Positions 18,073-21,274 of a stretch of DNA of 21,274 nt are shown in pieces. The notes below the pieces were generated by a model, which saw only the letters and a program-made list of their open reading frames with translations, was not told the origin of the DNA and did not search any database. The stretch is from Leucogyrophana mollusca. Taxonomy: Eukaryota; Basidiomycota; Agaricomycetes; Boletales. The position numbers and the translations under genes were made by a program. Numbering within the stretch: the stretch's first letter is position 1; each line of letters begins with the position of its first letter. The stretch is taken from NCBI GenBank assembly GCA_021014945.1, contig MU266660.1:4037-25310 (forward strand). Direction: 5' to 3'.

Positions 18073-18716
18073 GTGATTTAAGTGATTGTCATATCCTGTG
18101 CATACGTGCACATCTCTGGTCCTCCGCCTTTGTCTCCAGTCCTCTGACCTTGTACTACTTCCTCCGTATGTTCTCCTATTGTCCATTTCCTTATACGATA
18201 CACTCTACCCTTGTACTACTTATTGTTTTGAGTGTTCTATATGGCTGTCAGTCTTTTGTTTCAACTTAACAATAATCTCCATTTCCTCCAAGCTCCGGCT
18301 CCATCCCTCCATGGTCTGCTGACATATCCTTTTATTATACAATTCATACTAAACTCAGTTTGTGTTAGCTATCCACTCCTTGCTCCAATTTACTTGTAGT
18401 ATAAAAGCCTGTACTTTACATCGTTTGTACTCAGTTCAAATATCAACCAAGTTAATTCTCCTGCTCATCCTCTGTTCCTCCGTGTGCTCCAATCTCCGGA
18501 CACAACTCCGCCCTCAGTCCCTTTCAATAAACTGTGCAATAATATTCCCTTAACTCCCTCGTTCTCTGATCCTTCCGACCAAGTCCCTGGAAGGGCACAG
18601 TGTACTAACTGAAGCCAAGTCCCTTCCATCCTCATTATATCCTATAGCTTACTTCATTGCGATCTCCAGAGCTAGCTCTGGAACCCCGGAATCGCATACT
18701 TGACAGTGATATCACA
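18073..18716. other. Pyrimidine-rich upstream region
   Basis: Long CT-rich plus-strand sequence without a convincing gene. It contains a TATAAAAG at 18400-18407 followed by pyrimidine-rich sequence that could be a 5' leader of the gene starting at 18717, although ~310 bp separate them. Confidence 0.4.
18400..18407 (+). promoter_or_regulatory. TATA-like box
   Basis: TATAAAAG in a CT-rich region upstream of the spliced frame at 18717. The sequence is a good match to a TATA box, but its use is inferred only. Confidence 0.35.
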
Positions 18717-19655
18717 ATGGGTGATGCAGTGGGTCAAAAGGAAGGTGAGATTGTAGAAAATGCTACAAGACAGGCAGGACAGCACTTGGTAATATCATTC
18801 TCACTGATCCACAGTATTACACTAAGCAATTCTTTTTGCAGGCCAGGAAGGTCCGTGATGCCGCACGAAAGGCTCACAAGCAAGCCAAACGTGCAGAGAA
18901 GAAAAGTAATATAAGACTCAGTTTCCAGAAAGCTCTTGAACAGGTGAGTGAGTTATTCCTTGTCACCCTCAAATGAATAATATTTTGTAGGCACTTCAAC
19001 TTATCTATCAAGCTGACTCCCTTTATATTCACCATGTCAAAAAGAGTAAGAAAGTCCTGGAGCAGTTCCAGGCCATTGAGCTTACAGATTTTGATGAACT
19101 TGTCTACAGCTGTCAACCACTTAAAGATCAATTCAGTATGTACTTTCTCTTTTTCCAGCGAAATATTTAATATTATTTTTCCTAGGCACATCAACGCTCT
19201 TTTGCTGTTCATGCTGACCGTAAGCTTATGGTCAAGTGAGGATCACATGAGTAGTATGGGATAATGTGGGGGGTTGGTTGGCACCACTCCTATGAGAAAG
19301 GGGCGCCCCTATGAAAGGGAAAGAAAAGTGTTTTTGAACTAATTTCATGACAGCTACAAGGAAACCATGTTCAAGCTTCCACAGGTGGCACAGATGTATT
19401 GTGACCGCCTGTTCACATTGGTTCCCCATACTGGCCGGCAGCGTGGATGTGACCAGAGAGTAAGTTCTATCAAATATGTTTTCTATAGCTTTCACTCTAA
19501 TTATACTGTGCTAGAGGGGGGATCCCCTCATTTGTGAGTCTCTCATTTGATGAGAATACAACACCAGAACAACCATTTTCAAATTCCCTAACAATGACAC
19601 TTGATGATTTTTCTAATTATCTGTTCGTTGTGATGATTGCACACAGCTTGGTACG
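18717..19655 (+). pseudogene. Spliced gene fragment, unrecognised
   Basis: Exons 18717-18788 (24 codons), 18842-18943 (34 codons) and 18991-19135 join in frame through 53- and 47-nt introns with good ends. They encode a charged helical region (ARKVRDAARKAHKQAKRAEK, then LIYQADSLYIHHVKKSKK and LTDFDELVYSCQPL). The next exon (19186-19235, AHQRSFAVHADRKLMV) joins cleanly to 19354-19459 (YKETMFKLPQVAQMYC, LFTLVPHTGRQRGCDQR), but its phase does not fit the preceding exon. A final piece from 19515 (SFVSLSFDENTTPEQP, MTLDDFSNY) is also out of phase at a G6 run. It ends near ~19655 beside the left inverted repeat. This looks like a decayed gene; no domain recognised. Confidence 0.45.
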
Positions 19656-19687
19656 CTTCCTGTGCTCTCTGTGCATTGCTATATATG

Positions 19688-19930
19688 GCTGTACATCCAG
19701 TTTCCTGTGTATCCTGTACAAGCTGTACATGCTGTGTTTGCACAGCCCTCTAGTTAGATATATAGCTGTGATGTTTCCATAGTTAGTTTCCTTTGGTTAC
19801 TTACTCTGGACTCATAGGTATGCTACTATAGTGCTCTAATATGAAGTTACTTACTCTGGACATTAGCTCCAGTGCTTAAGGCTGCCCCAATAGTGGCTAA
19901 GTCGCTCCTATAGCTCTCTGAGCTTCAACA
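19688..19930. repeat. Left arm of ~240-bp inverted repeat pair
   Basis: Runs from GGCTGTACATCC to AGCTTCAACA and is the imperfect reverse complement of 20856-21089. Matched landmarks include CATGCTGTG, TGCACAGCCC, AGATATATAGCT, CCATAGTTAGTTTCC, TTACTTACTCTGGAC and CAGTGCTTAAGGC. The arm contains two copies of TTACTTACTCTGGAC, 50 bp apart (19797 and 19847). Confidence 0.8.
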
Positions 19931-20093
19931 TTATCTTCATCTTGACTGGGACGCTCACCCTATTACTTATGGCATGTGGTGGGCATCAAGACAGGGGACT
20001 AATTGTGGTCCATTCTCATTGACAAGTGAGGTAGATCATCCCAATATACCAGGTGGAAACTTTTTATTGGGAGAGTATAATCTCCCAGTGAGT
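19865..20093 (+). pseudogene. Coding remnant inside inverted-repeat element
   Basis: A plus-strand frame reads LSELQHYLHLDWDAHPITYG, then MWWASRQGTNCGPFSLTSE and GGNFLLGEYNLP, ending at a GTGAGT donor. An in-frame TAG lies just upstream (~19912). Aromatic- and glycine-rich composition with a clean donor suggests a real former exon, perhaps the continuation of the gene beginning at 18717. No family assigned. Confidence 0.4.
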
Positions 20094-20145
20094 ACATCCT
20101 TTAATTGTTCAGCATGATGTTCAGGTCACTTATCGGCACATCAAT

Positions 20146-20850
20146 TGCCAGAGCATGTGGGCTTGTTGAGATTTTTTGGTGTGGACAGACAGATTTTCAT
20201 TGCAGCCAACGGAGACACCCACCTTTGTGACTTTTCAGCCCACACTTGGCTGTGGTTCATGGCCCACACTGGATCTTCGCGCATCTGCCTCTCCAGCTCC
20301 TCTTCAATCCAGGCAGTCTCCAATATCGCAATGTCCCAGTCGATATTGGCATTTATGGCCTTTCTAAGTTTATCTGTTCATAGACACATTGCACTCATGT
20401 ATTAGATTTCACAACAAGCTATTCAAAACAGGATCTCTCAATTCCTCTATCTTGTTCCTCCAACACCATCTAAGTTTAACATTACTATCAGCTTATTCTG
20501 CATGGGCTCCAATGAAGATACTTGCTGGAACCCCAAAGGTTCAAAGTGTTTTCTTTGAATGCTTGTGCTTCTGTTTTGCCTTGGCTTGGTTTCTTGAATA
20601 GATCCAGGAAAGGTCTTTGCAGGTCGGCCTGTGTGACATCCCTCAATCTATGTCTTTTGGAGGGTAGGTCGATGACTTTCTCAATACAACAATAGATCGT
20701 ATCACAGGTGTCCTTGTACTCAAAGCTATCAATGTGCTGTTGAAGGTCAGCTCCAAAAAGTAAAGCATTGGAAGTGAATGAAAATTGTATCAACTTCTTC
20801 CTCTGTTCCAGTGCCAGCGGAGTGAAGGTCGGGGAGGGCAAGTCCAAGGA
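20146..20850 (-). pseudogene. Minus-strand coding remnant inside inverted-repeat element
   Basis: The minus-strand frame from ~20850 reads LALEQRKKLIQFSFTSNALL, HIDSFEYKDTCDTIYCC and DVTQADLQRPFLDLFKK, with a possible GTATCT donor near 20525. A second piece (20323 to ~20190) reads METAWIEEELERQMREDPVW and WAEKSQRWVSPLAAM. Both have the charged-hydrophobic alternation of helical protein. The linkage between the pieces and the family are unknown. Stops and the lack of a defined start suggest decay. Confidence 0.4.
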
Positions 20851-20855
20851 GAACC

Positions 20856-21089
20856 TGTTGAAGCTCAGAGAGCTTGGGGAGCGAAATAGCCACTTGAGGG
20901 GCTGCCTTAAGCACTGGGACTAAAGTCCAGAGTAAGTATCTGTATTGTCAGGTCATAAGGACACCATACCTAAAGTCCAGAGTAAGTATCTAAGGGAAAC
21001 TAACTATGGACGTCGTAGCTATATATCTACAGTATGGGCTGTGCATACACAGCTAACACAGCATGGCAGTGAGTACAGGATGTACAGCA
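20856..21089. repeat. Right arm of ~240-bp inverted repeat pair
   Basis: Imperfect reverse complement of 19688-19930. It contains two direct copies of TAAAGTCCAGAGTAAGTATC (20921-20940 and 20971-20990), again with a 50-bp period, mirroring the left arm. Confidence 0.8.
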
Positions 21090-21274
21090 AGTGAGGCATA
21101 GCAAGAAAGGCTGTACAGTACCAGTGTGCACTGCAGTGCACAGGACCAAGGCAGTGTGGAATCACCAGAGCGAACACTCCCCCATGATTGCGCACCTCTG
21201 GCAATCAAGAGCTCCTAGGCACCAGTCCAAACATAGGACGGAATAACTCGACCTTGAGACGATGCAGAGGCTTG
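21090..21274. other. Flank of inverted repeat; 18-bp palindrome
   Basis: No gene recognised. TGTGCACTGCAGTGCACA at 21125-21142 is a perfect 18-bp palindrome. The sequence continues off the window. Confidence 0.5.

Noticed and set aside
18051..18322. Overlapping plus-strand hydrophobic frames
   Set aside because: Translation of pyrimidine-rich sequence; Leu/Ser/Cys/Tyr-rich products in two frames indicate base composition rather than a membrane protein.
1..21274. tRNA or rRNA genes
   Set aside because: No sequence with conserved A/B box arrangement or rRNA core stood out on reading; a covariance search would be needed to exclude them.

Overview
This is eukaryotic DNA, almost certainly from a mushroom-forming basidiomycete (Agaricomycetes). 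The evidence is short 48-82 nt introns with GTRAGT-like donors, CTAAC-like branch sites and YAG acceptors, a fungal Zn2Cys6-like cluster protein, and remnants of two DNA-transposase types common in agaric genomes (KDZ and Tnp2/CACTA-like). I saw no tRNA, rRNA, CRISPR or bacterial operon features. The species cannot be named from the sequence alone.

The window has two contrasting halves. The left block (about 260-7900) is GC-rich and holds two convergent genes that look mostly intact. One is a single-exon, 293-residue coiled-coil protein with a variant Zn2Cys6 cluster (911-1792, +). The other is a ten-exon SNF2-type DEAH-box ATPase/helicase (3489-7475, -). Its reading frame continues to 3024 past one in-frame TAG, or past a possible 129-nt intron. 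Nine copies of a 21-bp dyad (10-1-10 architecture, half-site GTCCGTCC, free central base) lie between, inside the introns of, and upstream of these genes, and I found none elsewhere in the window. TAAC-type microsatellites share the same range. A 205-bp foldback element sits at the left edge.

The right block (about 7900-21274) is AT-richer and reads as a transposon graveyard. In order it holds: 11-bp and 21-bp tandem repeats; a 5' fragment of a KDZ-type transposase (-); a TATAG-rich AT block; a 159-bp tandem repeat; an unrecognised 210-codon ORF (+); a degenerate multi-exon gene (+); a broken N-terminal half of a Tnp2-type transposase (-); a frameshifted unknown gene (-); a degenerate Cys/His-finger gene (-); two weak spliced genes (+); and a pair of ~240-bp inverted repeats enclosing coding remnants.

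The most interesting candidate for an undescribed system is the left block. It combines a Zn-cluster protein, a SNF2-type motor and an array of dyads containing everted CCG-N7-CGG triplets, the kind of spacing Zn2Cys6 dimers can recognise. The functional link is inference; the dyads and the two genes are seen directly.
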